A stretch of DNA of 64,000 nucleotides from positions 1,674,001 to 1,738,000 of the forward strand of contig OZ243958.1 in assembly GCA_965214495.1 (NCBI GenBank), read 5' to 3'. The position numbers and the translations under genes were made by a program. The stretch is from JANQOH01 sp965214495. GTDB taxonomy: Bacteria > Pseudomonadota > Alphaproteobacteria > UBA7887. How positions within the stretch are numbered: the stretch's first letter is position 1; every line of letters begins with the position of its first letter. The notes below the pieces were generated by a model. That model worked only from the letters and a program-made list of their open reading frames with translations, made no database searches and was not told the origin of the DNA. Shown here in pieces: positions 23,793-32,121 of this stretch.

Positions 23793-25187
23793 TCACGATC
23801 CGTAGAGGAGTGTCGGCAGCCATGTCGCCAACGCCGGGAAGGCGGCCAGGATGACGAGCATGACGAGCTGCATCGCGACGAACGGCGCCACGCCGCGATA
23901 GATGTCCGTGGTCTGCACGGTCTCAGGCGCGACGCCGCGCAGATAGAACAAGGCGAAACCGAACGGCGGAGTCAGAAACGACGTCTGGATGTTGACCGCG
24001 ATCATGATCGCGAACCACACGGGGCTGATTCCCTCGTTCATCAGGATCGCCGGGCCGACGATCGGCACCACGACGAAGACGATCTCGATGAAGTCGAGGA
24101 AGAAGCCGAGCAGGAACATCAGCGCCATCGTCAACAGCATCGCGCTGAACACGCCGCCGGGAAGGCCGTGCAGAAACTCCGCGACGATCTCGTCGCCCTC
24201 GAAGCCGCGGAACACGAGGCTGAACAACTGCGCGCCGATGAGGATGGTGAACACCATCGACGAGACCTTGGCGGTGGAGAACATCACGTCGCGCAGGTTG
24301 GCGAGGGTTAGCTGGCGACGGGAGGCGGCGAGCAACAGCGCCCCCATCGCGCCGACGCCCGCCGCCTCGGTCGGCGTCGCGAGGCCGAACAGGATCGAGC
24401 CGAGCACCAGCACGATGAGCAGCAGCGGCGGCATCAGCACCATCACCACCCGCGCCACCATTTCCCGATTGCTCACCGCGGCGCGTTCCTCGGCCGGGAT
24501 GGGCGGCATCCGGTCGGGGTAGAGCTGGGCATAGACCGCCTGCCAGGCGATGTAGAGCAGGACGAGCGCGAGGCCGGGGATCAGCGCGCCGACGAACAGG
24601 TCGGCAACCGACACCGGGTCCGGGGCGAAGTTCCCCGCCGCGAGCTGGGCCTGCTGATAGGCGGCCGAGATCTGGTCGCCGAGCAGAATGAGCACGATCG
24701 ACGGCGGGATGATCTGCCCCAGCGTGCCGGCGGCGCAGATGGAGCCGCAGGAGATGGACGGCGCGTAGCCCCGCTTCAGCATGGTCGGCAGCGACAGCAA
24801 TCCCATCGTCACCACGGTGGCGCCGACGATGCCGGTGGAGGCCGCGAGCAGCGCACCGACCACGCTCACCGCGATGCCGAGGCCGCCGCGCAACCGGCCC
24901 ATCAGCAACGCCATCGTGTCGAGCAGGGCTTCGGCGAGCTTCGAGCGCTCGAGCATCACGCCCATGAACACGAACAACGGCACCGCGATCAGCAGGTCGT
25001 TGGTCATGATGCCGTAGATGCGGTTGGTGAGCGCCTGGATGAAGGCGAGTTCGAACACGCCAGCCCACGCGCCGATCAGCCCGTAGATCAGCGCCACGCC
25101 GGACAGGGTGAAGGCGACCGGGAAGCCGAGCAGCAAGGCGCCGCACAGGGTGAGCACCATAGCGACGATGTAGTATTCGTAGATCAT
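23793..25187 (-). CDS. dctM: TRAP transporter large permease (DctM type)
   Basis: The 464-residue inner-membrane protein has about twelve hydrophobic helices and the DctM hallmarks: TNDLLIAVPLFVFMGVMLER, a first helical hairpin region with STGIVGATVVTMGLLSLPTM, and IIPPSIVLILLGDQ. Near the C terminus the second hairpin reads FFLDFIEIVFVVVPIVGPAI and the last helices read QTSFLTPPFGFALFYLRGVA. It drives Na+-coupled uptake of organic acids together with DctQ (encoded 9 bases upstream) and a periplasmic binding protein. No dctP lies beside it; the only one in the window is at 36964. The FLTPPFGFALFYLRGVAP end is typical of the subgroup for 2-oxo acids and other larger carboxylates, but the substrate is uncertain. 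Confidence 0.92.
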   Translation of the reverse strand: MIYEYYIVAMVLTLCGALLLGFPVAFTLSGVALIYGLIGAWAGVFELAFIQALTNRIYGIMTNDLLIAVPLFVFMGVMLERSKLAEALLDTMALLMGRLRGGLGIAVSVVGALLAASTGIVGATVVTMGLLSLPTMLKRGYAPSISCGSICAAGTLGQIIPPSIVLILLGDQISAAYQQAQLAAGNFAPDPVSVADLFVGALIPGLALVLLYIAWQAVYAQLYPDRMPPIPAEERAAVSNREMVARVVMVLMPPLLLIVLVLGSILFGLATPTEAAGVGAMGALLLAASRRQLTLANLRDVMFSTAKVSSMVFTILIGAQLFSLVFRGFEGDEIVAEFLHGLPGGVFSAMLLTMALMFLLGFFLDFIEIVFVVVPIVGPAILMNEGISPVWFAIMIAVNIQTSFLTPPFGFALFYLRGVAPETVQTTDIYRGVAPFVAMQLVMLVILAAFPALATWLPTLLYGS

Positions 25188-25196
25188 GCCCCGTCC

Positions 25197-25934
25197 CTAC
25201 AACGCATGTTCGCGGGTCTCGGGCTGACCGTTGCCGGCGCCGAGCAGGGTGGCCACGGCATGGGCGGCGCGCGAAAGCCCCTGAAGAATCATCGTCACGG
25301 CGAAGATCCAGATGCAGGTCTTGAGCAGATAGACGGCGTGAACGCCGCGCTCTTCGAGCGAACCCTCGCATTCGGCCCAACTGTTCAGCACGTAGTCGCC
25401 GGAGAACAGAACGATGATGACGCAGACGGGGACCAGGAACAGCATGGTGCCCGCCAGATCGACCGCGGCGCGCCGGCGCTCGTCCATCTTCAGGTAGAAC
25501 ACATCGACGCGAACGTGCTCGTTCCAGAGCAGCGTATAGCCGGCGCACAGCAGGAACACCGCCGCGTGCATGAAGCGCACCGATTCCTGCATCCAGATGA
25601 AGCCGATCTCGAAACCGTAGCGCAACACGACGATGAGCACGGTGACCAGCACCATGACCAGCGTCAGCCACGCGGCGAACCGTCCGAGCCGGTCGTTGAC
25701 CGCGTCGATGGCGCGCGCCAGCGCGAGGTGCGCCGGGAGGTTGCGGTCGGCGGCGCGGCGCAGCAGGGCGGCCGCGACGACGGCGACCAGCGGCAAGCCG
25801 ATCACCATGACCGCCAGCCACGCTTCGCCGAACACCGCTTGCGACGCGCCGGCGACGGGCGCGAGCACCCCGGACAGGCCGCTCTTGAGCGCCTTGCAGA
25901 ATTCGAGCGCGTCGATTCCGCTGGAATCGTCCAC
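25197..25934 (-). CDS. dctQ: TRAP transporter small permease (DctQ type)
   Basis: The 245-residue membrane protein has the four-helix DctQ core (about residues 85-235), including VLIVVLRYGFEIGFIWMQES and NEHVRVDVFYLKMDERRRAA, both diagnostic. It carries an N-terminal extension with one more hydrophobic segment (AWLAVMVIGLPLVAVVAAAL), making it longer than the usual 160-190 residues. The frame starts at a GTG at 25934; a later start cannot be excluded but would lose the extra helix. It pairs with the downstream dctM gene. Confidence 0.88.
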   Translation of the reverse strand: MDDSSGIDALEFCKALKSGLSGVLAPVAGASQAVFGEAWLAVMVIGLPLVAVVAAALLRRAADRNLPAHLALARAIDAVNDRLGRFAAWLTLVMVLVTVLIVVLRYGFEIGFIWMQESVRFMHAAVFLLCAGYTLLWNEHVRVDVFYLKMDERRRAAVDLAGTMLFLVPVCVIIVLFSGDYVLNSWAECEGSLEERGVHAVYLLKTCIWIFAVTMILQGLSRAAHAVATLLGAGNGQPETREHAL

Positions 25935-26263
25935 CTGACTCGCCCCTCGCTCCCGGGTCGGGGCGGCGGCGCCCCGGCGAGAGCGACACTAGAGAAGTCC
26001 GTGCCGCAGACCAAGCCCTGCGCCGCGCCCGCGACGGCGCCCGAAGGCCGGGGTGCGTTCCGGTTTGAAAATTATCGCGGTTTGGCCGGGTTTGCGTCGG
26101 TGACGACGGCGGGACGGCGGTCCGATCTTCGCGCAGCGTGTATCGATTTCAAACCGGGACACTACCGACGGCCGGGGTGTTGATACGGAGCGCGCGACGC
26201 GGGTAGGTTGCGCGAGCCGCTGCCGGCCGCCCTGGAGAGACCGTTCCCCGCTCCGAGACCGTT
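25935..26263. other. Intergenic stretch with relic of repeat sequence
   Basis: These 329 bases between divergent genes hold a weak relic of the family A flank (AATTATCGCGGTTTGGCCGG and ACGACGGCGGGACGGCGG, 26070-26120; compare 3280-3320). They also hold TTTCAAACCGGGACAC (26147), which recurs at 27038. The sequence before the cytochrome gene has no obvious promoter boxes. No coding capacity is supported. Confidence 0.5.
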
Positions 26264-26812
26264 ATGTCCACCATAGAGATCAACAAAATCGTCGCCGCCG
26301 TTCTGTGCGCGCTGTTGCTTCTGCTGAGCCTGCGCTTCGTGGTCGAGCTCGCGGCCGGCCACCCGCAGGGCGGCGCGCCGGCGTTCGTCGCGCCGCCGGC
26401 GCGCATGGAGGCGGACGCTGCGCCCGCGGTTCCCCCGGTCGCGCCGGAGGCGCCGCCGATGGGCCTGGCCGAAAGGATCGCAGTGGCGGATCTCGAAGCA
26501 GGCGCTACGGCGTTCCGGAAATGCGCCGCGTGCCACAGCGCCGAAGCGGGCGCCCGGCACAAGATCGGCCCCAATCTGTGGGGCGTCGCGGGCGCGCCGA
26601 AAGCCGGCCAGACCGGCTTCCGCTATTCGTCGGCGCTGACCGGAATCGGCGGCGTGTGGGACGACGCGGCGCTGGACTCGTTCCTCGCCGACCCGCGCGG
26701 CTTCGCGCCGGCGACCAAGATGGCGTTTCCGGGCATCGCCGACCCCGGCCAGCGCGCCGCCGTGATCGCCTGGTTGCGCACGCGCATGGACGGCCCGGCG
26801 ACGGGCGAATGA
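26264..26812 (+). CDS. Membrane-anchored cytochrome c (c2/CycM-like)
   Basis: The 182-residue protein has an uncleaved N-terminal membrane anchor (residues 8-30). A Pro/Ala-rich periplasmic linker (31-68) follows, then a class I cytochrome c domain with heme motif CAACH (87-91), GPNLWGV, and a distal Met in ATKMAFPGI. Its domain matches cytochrome c2/c552 of alphaproteobacteria, and membrane-bound CycM types shuttle electrons from the bc1 complex to terminal oxidases. It stands alone, with the TRAP permease operon divergent on its left. Confidence 0.88.
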   Translation: MSTIEINKIVAAVLCALLLLLSLRFVVELAAGHPQGGAPAFVAPPARMEADAAPAVPPVAPEAPPMGLAERIAVADLEAGATAFRKCAACHSAEAGARHKIGPNLWGVAGAPKAGQTGFRYSSALTGIGGVWDDAALDSFLADPRGFAPATKMAFPGIADPGQRAAVIAWLRTRMDGPATGE

Positions 26813-26939
26813 ACGCCTCCGGCGGGTAGTCCGCGCCCGAAGCGGACGATGAACCGCTCCCGGTCCCGCCGGCGCTTCGTCACGGCGCGAGGGCCGGTTC
26901 GTGCGGTTTCGCCCCGCGCACCCGGGCGACGCCGGCGTC

Positions 26940-27055
26940 GCGGCCGCCTCATACAGAGGGGCGCCGGTGTGCGGCTCGCATCCTCGATTCGTTGCACGTT
27001 TCGCACATATGCGGGCGGGACGCCCGCGCACCGAAGCGTTTCAAACCGGGACACC
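26940..27055. repeat. Family B repeat variant and TTTCAAACCGGGACAC repeat
   Basis: The gap 26813-27159 contains a family B variant: GCATCCTCGATTCGTTGCAC, then TTTCGCACATATGCGGGCGG and GACGCCCGCGCACCG (26978-27032). TTTCAAACCGGGACAC follows at 27038, also found at 26147. The same CGCACATATGCGGGCG block reappears at 27578, next to the broken toxin gene. No gene is supported. Confidence 0.65.
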
Positions 27056-27159
27056 TGTGCCATGCCGCCCTCAAGCCGATACGCCGCAGCGTGTGCGCGG
27101 ACGCAGGCGAACTACCGATTCCGGAGGGGACCCGAGAACCACGAACCGGGGAGAAGACA

Positions 27160-27417
27160 ATGACCGGCAAAGCCGAACTGCTCGATCGCATTACCGTGCG
27201 TGCGGACGTCTTCGGGGGCAAGCCCATTATCCGCGACATGCGGATCGCGGTGGAGCATGTCCTGGGGATGCTGGCGGCCGGAGATCCCGTGGAGACCATT
27301 CTCCGGGAGTATCCGGACCTGAAGCCCGAAGATATTCAAGCGTGCCTGATGTTCGCCCACAGGTCGCTGGCGGGCGAGCACGTGCATGAGCGCGTTCCCG
27401 TACGGGAAGCCTTGTGA
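27160..27417 (+). CDS. DUF433 (VapB-like) antitoxin
   Basis: The 85-residue protein is a DUF433 antitoxin of the winged-HTH type: ITVRADVFGGKPIIRDMRI, VLGMLAAGDPVETILREYPD, and LKPEDIQACLMFA are the family's consecutive conserved blocks. The ATG at 27160 has GGGGAGAAG 4-12 bases upstream. The next gene, a DUF5615 PIN-like toxin, starts at a GTG overlapping this stop codon but is truncated, so the antitoxin is probably without a working partner. Confidence 0.88.
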   Translation: MTGKAELLDRITVRADVFGGKPIIRDMRIAVEHVLGMLAAGDPVETILREYPDLKPEDIQACLMFAHRSLAGEHVHERVPVREAL

Positions 27418-27530
27418 AGTTTCTTCTCGATGTGTGCTCGGCTTCCCGGAGCCTGCACGCCTCGTTGATCGACTCCGGCCACGACGTCCTCTCCGCGCGG
27501 GACGGGTATTCCACGGCCACCTTATACGGC
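27414..27530 (+). pseudogene. Truncated DUF5615 PIN-like toxin
   Basis: A GTG start overlaps the DUF433 stop (GTGA at 27414). The first 33 residues, MKFLLDVCSASRSLHASLID followed by SGHDVLSARDGYS, match the N terminus of DUF5615 PIN-like toxins, including the first catalytic Asp (FLLD). Homology then ends; the frame passes into a family B repeat at about 27530-27600 and stays open without protein character to 27857. The conserved TrDxDF core with the remaining acidic residues is missing, so the toxin is inactive. Confidence 0.72.
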
Positions 27531-27534
27531 GGGG

Positions 27535-27600
27535 TGCGCGAGCGGGCGGCACGCATTCTCGATTCCTTGCGCGTTTCGCACATATGCGGGCGTCCACACA
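27535..27600. repeat. Family B repeat variant replacing the toxin 3' end
   Basis: GCACGCATTCTCGATTCCTT, GCGCGTTTCGCACATATGCG and GGCGTCC form a variant of the family B repeat at 26978, directly where homology to the DUF5615 toxin ends. The right arm is altered to GTCCACACACGGACG, which is itself a short hairpin. Confidence 0.65.
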
Positions 27601-27613
27601 CGGACGCCGTCGG

Positions 27614-27955
27614 TCAGAAATCTCTCAGAAGCGGGTTGACGCCGCCGGCGGCCGGCCCGGTCGGCGGGGATGCGGGGCCGGGCGGCGCGTCGCGCAGAAT
27701 CCGGTCGAGAGTCGTCGGCTGCGGCGCCGCGGCGTCCTCCGGTGCGCGCACGGCGAGCCGGCGGCAATGGTCGGGCGTGCAGAACATGGTTTCGCCGCTG
27801 GTCGTATCGGTCACGAACGCCCCCGCGCCGGCACCGGCGATGGCGGCGAGCGCGTAGCGGGCGCCGTCGTCGGCGCGCGGCGCGGGCGCGTCCACGATGG
27901 CGACGGCCGCCGCGATCAACGCGGCGCCGGTGAGAAAAACATGCGCTCGGGTCAT
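27614..27955 (-). CDS. Hypothetical exported protein
   Basis: A 113-residue product with an N-terminal hydrophobic signal-like segment (THVFLTGAALIAAAVAIVDA region, cleavage possible after PRA). A small Ala/Gly-rich domain contains FVTDTTSGETMFCTPDHCRR, and a Pro-rich tail ends NPLLRDF. Two Cys in MFCTPDHC suggest a periplasmic disulfide. The ATG at 27955 has GAAGAGG just upstream. It is divergent from cinA with a 120-base gap. Not recognised as a named family. Confidence 0.62.
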   Translation of the reverse strand: MTRAHVFLTGAALIAAAVAIVDAPAPRADDGARYALAAIAGAGAGAFVTDTTSGETMFCTPDHCRRLAVRAPEDAAAPQPTTLDRILRDAPPGPASPPTGPAAGGVNPLLRDF

Positions 27956-28075
27956 GGCCTCTTCACCTCGTTTTCCGGTCGTCGTCTCGCGCCACGATGG
28001 CGCGGCGGCGCTTGACCGCGCAAGCGAAATCGCTGCTATAAGGGCCGCGCGAACCAACGCGCCGGGGATCGAATC

Positions 28076-29326
28076 ATGCGCTGCGAAGTCGTGGCGGTCG
28101 GCACCGAACTGCTGCTCGGCCAGATCGTCGATACCAATTCGAGCTGGATCGGCGAACAACTAGCCCTCGCCGGCATCGACTCCCATTTCCAGACCAAGGT
28201 CGGCGACAATCCGGAGCGGATGATCGCGTGCATCGGCTTGGGCCTCGAACGCAGCGACGCCGTAATCACCTGCGGCGGCCTCGGCCCCACCCAGGACGAC
28301 ATCACCCGCGAGGCGATCGCCGCAGTGATGGGGGTCGAACTCGCGCGGGACGCGGAGATGGGCGCGCGCATCCGCCATATGTTCGAATCGCGCGGGCGGC
28401 GGATGACCGACAACAACCTGCGGCAGGCGGACCGGCCCGCCGGCGCGTCGTTCATCCCCGAAATGCCCGGCACCGCGCCGGGGCTGATCTGCCCGGTCGA
28501 TGGCAAGGTCATCTATGCGGTGCCGGGGGTGCCGTGGGAAATGCGGCTGATGCTGGAGAAGACCGTGCTCCCCGACCTCAAACGGCGCGCCGGGGTCACG
28601 GCGGTCATCAGGAGCCGGGTGCTCAAGACGTGGGGCCAGACCGAGTCGGGTCTCGCCGAACAGCTCGCCGGACGCATCGAGGCGCTCGACCGAAGCGGCG
28701 CCGCGACTCTGGCGTTTCAGGCCAGCGGCATCGAGGGCCTCAAGGTACGCATCACCGCTAAAGCCGACGGCGCGGCGGCCGCGGACTCGGTCATCGCCGA
28801 CGAAGAGCGGCGGGTGCGCGCGATCCTCGGCGACGTGGTGTTCGGGGCCGACGACCAGACGATGGAGTCGGTGGTGCTCGACATGCTGCGCGAGCGCGGC
28901 CGGACCCTGGCCGTGGCCGAAACCCTGACCGGCGGGTTGATCGGCGCGCGGATGACGCGGATCGCCGGCGCGGGCGAGGTGTTTCGCGGCGCGCTGATCT
29001 CGACCCCGGAACGGTCGCCGCGCGGCCTCCCCGCCCTCCCCGACGCACCGATCGCCTCTCGCGAAGCCGCGTCCGCGCTCGCCGATGCGGTGCGCGGCGC
29101 GCTGGACGCCGATGTCGGCCTGGCCACCACGGGCGTGCCGGGGCCGGACCCGATAAACGGCCACAAGCCGGGCACGGTGTTTCTCGGCCTGGCGCTCGGC
29201 GACCGGGTCGAGGCCACCGAGGTCCGCCTGCCCGGCCACGGTGACCGCATCCGGCAATATGCGGTGATCAGCCTGCTCAACTATTTTCGCCGCGCCCTGC
29301 TGTCGTTGGCGCCGACCCCGCTTTAG
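28076..29326 (+). CDS. cinA: CinA-family protein (MoCF domain plus PncC-like domain)
   Basis: The 416-residue protein has the N-terminal MoCF/COG1058 domain, seen in EVVAVGTELLLGQIVDTNSS, CGGLGPTQDDITREA and MPGTAPGL, which acts as ADP-ribose pyrophosphatase in characterised CinA. The C-terminal domain resembles NMN amidohydrolase PncC but is altered. The usual AESCTGG reads AETLTGG, so the nucleophilic Ser is Thr, and the conserved K..LGV segment is replaced by ERSPRGLPALPDA. The amidase activity is therefore doubtful. It ends 14 bases before the mutase small-subunit gene and may be the first gene of that operon. Confidence 0.85.
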   Translation: MRCEVVAVGTELLLGQIVDTNSSWIGEQLALAGIDSHFQTKVGDNPERMIACIGLGLERSDAVITCGGLGPTQDDITREAIAAVMGVELARDAEMGARIRHMFESRGRRMTDNNLRQADRPAGASFIPEMPGTAPGLICPVDGKVIYAVPGVPWEMRLMLEKTVLPDLKRRAGVTAVIRSRVLKTWGQTESGLAEQLAGRIEALDRSGAATLAFQASGIEGLKVRITAKADGAAAADSVIADEERRVRAILGDVVFGADDQTMESVVLDMLRERGRTLAVAETLTGGLIGARMTRIAGAGEVFRGALISTPERSPRGLPALPDAPIASREAASALADAVRGALDADVGLATTGVPGPDPINGHKPGTVFLGLALGDRVEATEVRLPGHGDRIRQYAVISLLNYFRRALLSLAPTPL

Positions 29327-29340
29327 GCGGCCCCGGAACC

Positions 29341-29754
29341 GTGACCGACCAGCCTGTCATTCGCGTGCTTATCGCCAAGGTCGGCCTGGACGGGCACGAC
29401 CGGGGCGTCAAGATCGTCGCCCGCTGCCTGCGCGACGCGGGCATGGACGTGATCTATACGGGCCTGCACAAGACCCCGGAGGAAGTGGTTCGCGCCGCCG
29501 TCGACGAAGACGTCGACGTGCTGGGGGTCAGCCTGCTGTCGGGCGCGCACATGACCATCTTCCCGCGCCTGATCGCGCGGCTGCGCGACGCCCGCGCCGA
29601 CGACATCCTGCTGGTCGGCGGCGGCGTGATGCCGGAGGAAGACGCGGCGGCGCTCAAGGAGCAGGGAGTCGCCGAACTGCTGCTCCAGGACACGCCGCCC
29701 GACGTCATCGTTTCCACCATCCGCCGCCTGGTGGCCGAACGGGGGCCGCGCTGA
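29341..29754 (+). CDS. hcmB: B12-binding small subunit of 2-hydroxyisobutyryl-CoA mutase type
   Basis: The 137-residue cobalamin-binding domain has LDGHDRG (Asp17-x-His19-x-x-Gly22), where His19 is the lower axial ligand of Co. VSLLSGAH follows with the SxL loop, and VGGGVMPEED has the GG motif. Stand-alone B12 subunits of this length are found with 2-hydroxyisobutyryl-CoA and isobutyryl-CoA mutases, and its sequence resembles my recollection of HcmB. It starts at GTG 29341 and lies one base before the acyl-CoA ligase gene. It would pair with the large subunit at 32118 to bring adenosylcobalamin to the substrate. Confidence 0.85.
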   Translation: MTDQPVIRVLIAKVGLDGHDRGVKIVARCLRDAGMDVIYTGLHKTPEEVVRAAVDEDVDVLGVSLLSGAHMTIFPRLIARLRDARADDILLVGGGVMPEEDAAALKEQGVAELLLQDTPPDVIVSTIRRLVAERGPR

Positions 29755-29755
29755 C

Positions 29756-31147
29756 ATGGAGGAGTGGACGTTCCCCGCGCGCTACGACGAGACCTATCTC
29801 CCCGCCGCCGGCGCGCGATACTGGTTCCCGGAACGCGAAACGATGGACGCGGGCGCGCGCGAACGGGCGATCGTCGCGCGGCTGCGCGAGGTGATGGCCC
29901 ACGCCTGGGCGCACGCGCCGTTCTACCGCCGCAAATGGGACGAGGCGGGCGTGCATCCCGACCACATCACGTCTCTGGAAGCCTTCGAGCGGGTGCCGGT
30001 GGTGACCAAAGCGGAACTGCGCGCTTCGCAGGCGGCGCATCCGCCGTTCGGCGACTATCTCTGCATTCCGCCGCACGCGGTGCACCACATTCACGGCACG
30101 TCGGGCACCACCGGCCGGCCGACGGCGTTCGGCATCGGCCGCGACGACTGGCGGGCGATCGCCAACAATCAGGCGCGCATCCTGTGGGCGATGGGCCTGC
30201 GTCCCGGCGACCGGGTGTTCATCGCCGCGATTTTCAGCCTCTATCTGGGTTCGTGGGGCGCCATGCTGGGCGCCGAACGGCTCGGCTGCCAAGTGTTTCC
30301 GTTCGGCGCCGGCGCGCCGGGGATGACCGCGCGCGCCGCCTCATGGCTCGCCGCGATGGGCGCGGAGGGGTTTTACGGCACGCCGTCCTACGCGCTGCAC
30401 CTCGCCGAGACCGCGCGCGAGGAAGGCTACGACCCGCGCGACTTCGGCCTGCGCGCGATGTTCTTCTCAGGCGAGCCGGGCGCCTCGATCCCCGGCATCC
30501 GCGACCGCATCGCCGAAGCGTTCGGCGCCCGCGTGTTCGATTGCGGCACGATGGCGGAAATGATGCCGTTCATGAGCGCCGCCGAGACCGACGGCGGCGG
30601 CCCCGGCATGGCGCTGTGGCAGGACATGGTCTATCACGAAGTCTGCGACCCTGAGCGCTTCACCCGCGTGCCCTACGGCTCGCGCGGCACACCGGTTTAC
30701 ACCCATCTCGAGCGCACGTCGCAACCTATGATCCGCCTGCTGTCGGGCGACCTCGCCCGGTGGGAGGACGGCCCGAGCCCGTGCGGGCGCACCTATCCGC
30801 GCTTTCCCGAAGGGGTTTACGGGCGCATCGACGACATGTTCCAGGTGCGCGGGGAGAACATCTATCCGAGCGAGATCGACAAGGTGCTGAACGGCATCGA
30901 CGGCTATGCCGGCGAACACCGTATCGTCATCACCCGCGACGGCGCGATGGACGAGTTGCTGGTGCGCGTCGAAGCCGGCGACGGCGGCGCGTTCGCACCC
31001 GCCTGCGCGGCGGCGCTGCACAAGATGCTGGGCGTGCGGGCGAAGGTGGAGACCGTGGCGCCGGGCACCTTCCCGCGCACCGACTTCAAGGCGCGGCGGG
31101 TGATCGACGACCGCGCGCTGTTCCGCGAACTGTCGGCGCGGGAATGA
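29756..31147 (+). CDS. hcl: Acyl-CoA ligase, PaaK-like (probable 2-hydroxyisobutyryl-CoA ligase)
   Basis: The 463-residue AMP-forming ligase is of the phenylacetate-CoA ligase type. The P-loop HGTSGTTGRPTAF (about 113-125) is followed by YGTPSYALHLAE, the A5-like FDCGTMAEMM, the A8 motif YGRIDDMFQVRGENIYPSEI, and a C-terminal lobe with KARRVIDDRAL, whose Lys serves adenylation. Position between the two mutase subunits and the GTPase, with one-base spacing before it and an ATGA overlap after it, indicates that it activates the acid that the mutase rearranges. In the 2-hydroxyisobutyrate pathway a ligase of this type performs that step. Substrate choice is inferred from context only. Confidence 0.8.
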   Translation: MEEWTFPARYDETYLPAAGARYWFPERETMDAGARERAIVARLREVMAHAWAHAPFYRRKWDEAGVHPDHITSLEAFERVPVVTKAELRASQAAHPPFGDYLCIPPHAVHHIHGTSGTTGRPTAFGIGRDDWRAIANNQARILWAMGLRPGDRVFIAAIFSLYLGSWGAMLGAERLGCQVFPFGAGAPGMTARAASWLAAMGAEGFYGTPSYALHLAETAREEGYDPRDFGLRAMFFSGEPGASIPGIRDRIAEAFGARVFDCGTMAEMMPFMSAAETDGGGPGMALWQDMVYHEVCDPERFTRVPYGSRGTPVYTHLERTSQPMIRLLSGDLARWEDGPSPCGRTYPRFPEGVYGRIDDMFQVRGENIYPSEIDKVLNGIDGYAGEHRIVITRDGAMDELLVRVEAGDGGAFAPACAAALHKMLGVRAKVETVAPGTFPRTDFKARRVIDDRALFRELSARE

Positions 31148-32121
31148 CCGGTCCGACTGGTAGTCCGACCCCCTCGCGGGCGCTGGTCGCGGGCGTGCGC
31201 TCGGGCGACCGCCGCGCCCTCGCCCGGCTCATCAGCCGCGCCGAGGCGGGAGGGGACGAATGCCGCCCGGCGCTGGCCGACATCCACCGCCATGCGGGCC
31301 GCGCCCATGTGGTGGGGATCACCGGCGTGCCCGGATCGGGCAAATCGACTCTGGTGGAAGCGCTGGCGCGCGCGCTGCGCGATTCCGGGCGCACGCTCGG
31401 CGTCGTCGCGATCGATCCGTCGAGTCCGTTTTCGGGCGGCGCCATCCTCGGCGACCGGATCCGCATGGGCGCGCTGGCCGGGGACTCCGGCGTCTTCATC
31501 CGTTCGATGGCGTCGCGCGGGGCGCTCGGCGGCCTCGCCCGCGCGGCGCTCGATGCGGTCGATCTGATGGACGCCGCAGGGTTCGATATGGTGATGATCG
31601 AGACGGTCGGCGTCGGCCAGGACGAAGTCGATATCGCACGCGCCGCCGACACGACGGTGGTGGTCTCCGCACCCGGACTCGGCGACCACATTCAGACGCT
31701 CAAGGCCGGAGTGCTGGAGATCGCCGACATCCACGCGGTGAGCAAGGCCGACCGACCCGATGCCGACAAGACGGTGAGCGACCTCCAGCACATGCTGGCC
31801 CTGGCGTTGTCGGCGGGCGAACGGCCGACCCCCGTGGTCGCCACGAGCGCCGCGACCGGCGCGGGGATCCGCGACCTGCTCGGCGAGATCGACTCGCACC
31901 GCCGGTTTCTCTCGCAGGGCGGGCGGCTCGCCCGCCGCCGCCGCCGCAACGCCGCGGCGCGGACGATGAAGATCGCCGAGGATCTGCTTCGCCTGCGTCA
32001 CGCCGGCGGCGAGGGTGCGGCCGCGGCGGCGATCATCGACCGCGTCTGCGCCCGCGAACTCGACCCCCATGCGGCGGCGCGAATGCTGCTCGCCGCGCCC
32101 GACGAGGTGGCCCGCCCATGA
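31144..32121 (+). CDS. meaH: MeaB/ArgK-family G3E GTPase, chaperone of the B12 mutase
   Basis: The 325-residue GTPase has Walker A GVPGSGKST (61-69), the switch region DPSSPFSGGAILGDRIRM, Walker B MVMIETVGVGQDEVDI, and the base-recognition motif VSKADRPDAD, where NKxD reads SKAD. The C-terminal dimerisation helix is present. MeaB-like proteins gate cofactor loading and protect acyl-CoA mutases. MeaH is the name used for the homologue in 2-hydroxyisobutyryl-CoA mutase operons. It overlaps both neighbours by ATGA, so it is tightly coupled to the ligase and the large subunit. Confidence 0.86.
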   Translation: MTGPTGSPTPSRALVAGVRSGDRRALARLISRAEAGGDECRPALADIHRHAGRAHVVGITGVPGSGKSTLVEALARALRDSGRTLGVVAIDPSSPFSGGAILGDRIRMGALAGDSGVFIRSMASRGALGGLARAALDAVDLMDAAGFDMVMIETVGVGQDEVDIARAADTTVVVSAPGLGDHIQTLKAGVLEIADIHAVSKADRPDADKTVSDLQHMLALALSAGERPTPVVATSAATGAGIRDLLGEIDSHRRFLSQGGRLARRRRRNAAARTMKIAEDLLRLRHAGGEGAAAAAIIDRVCARELDPHAAARMLLAAPDEVARP

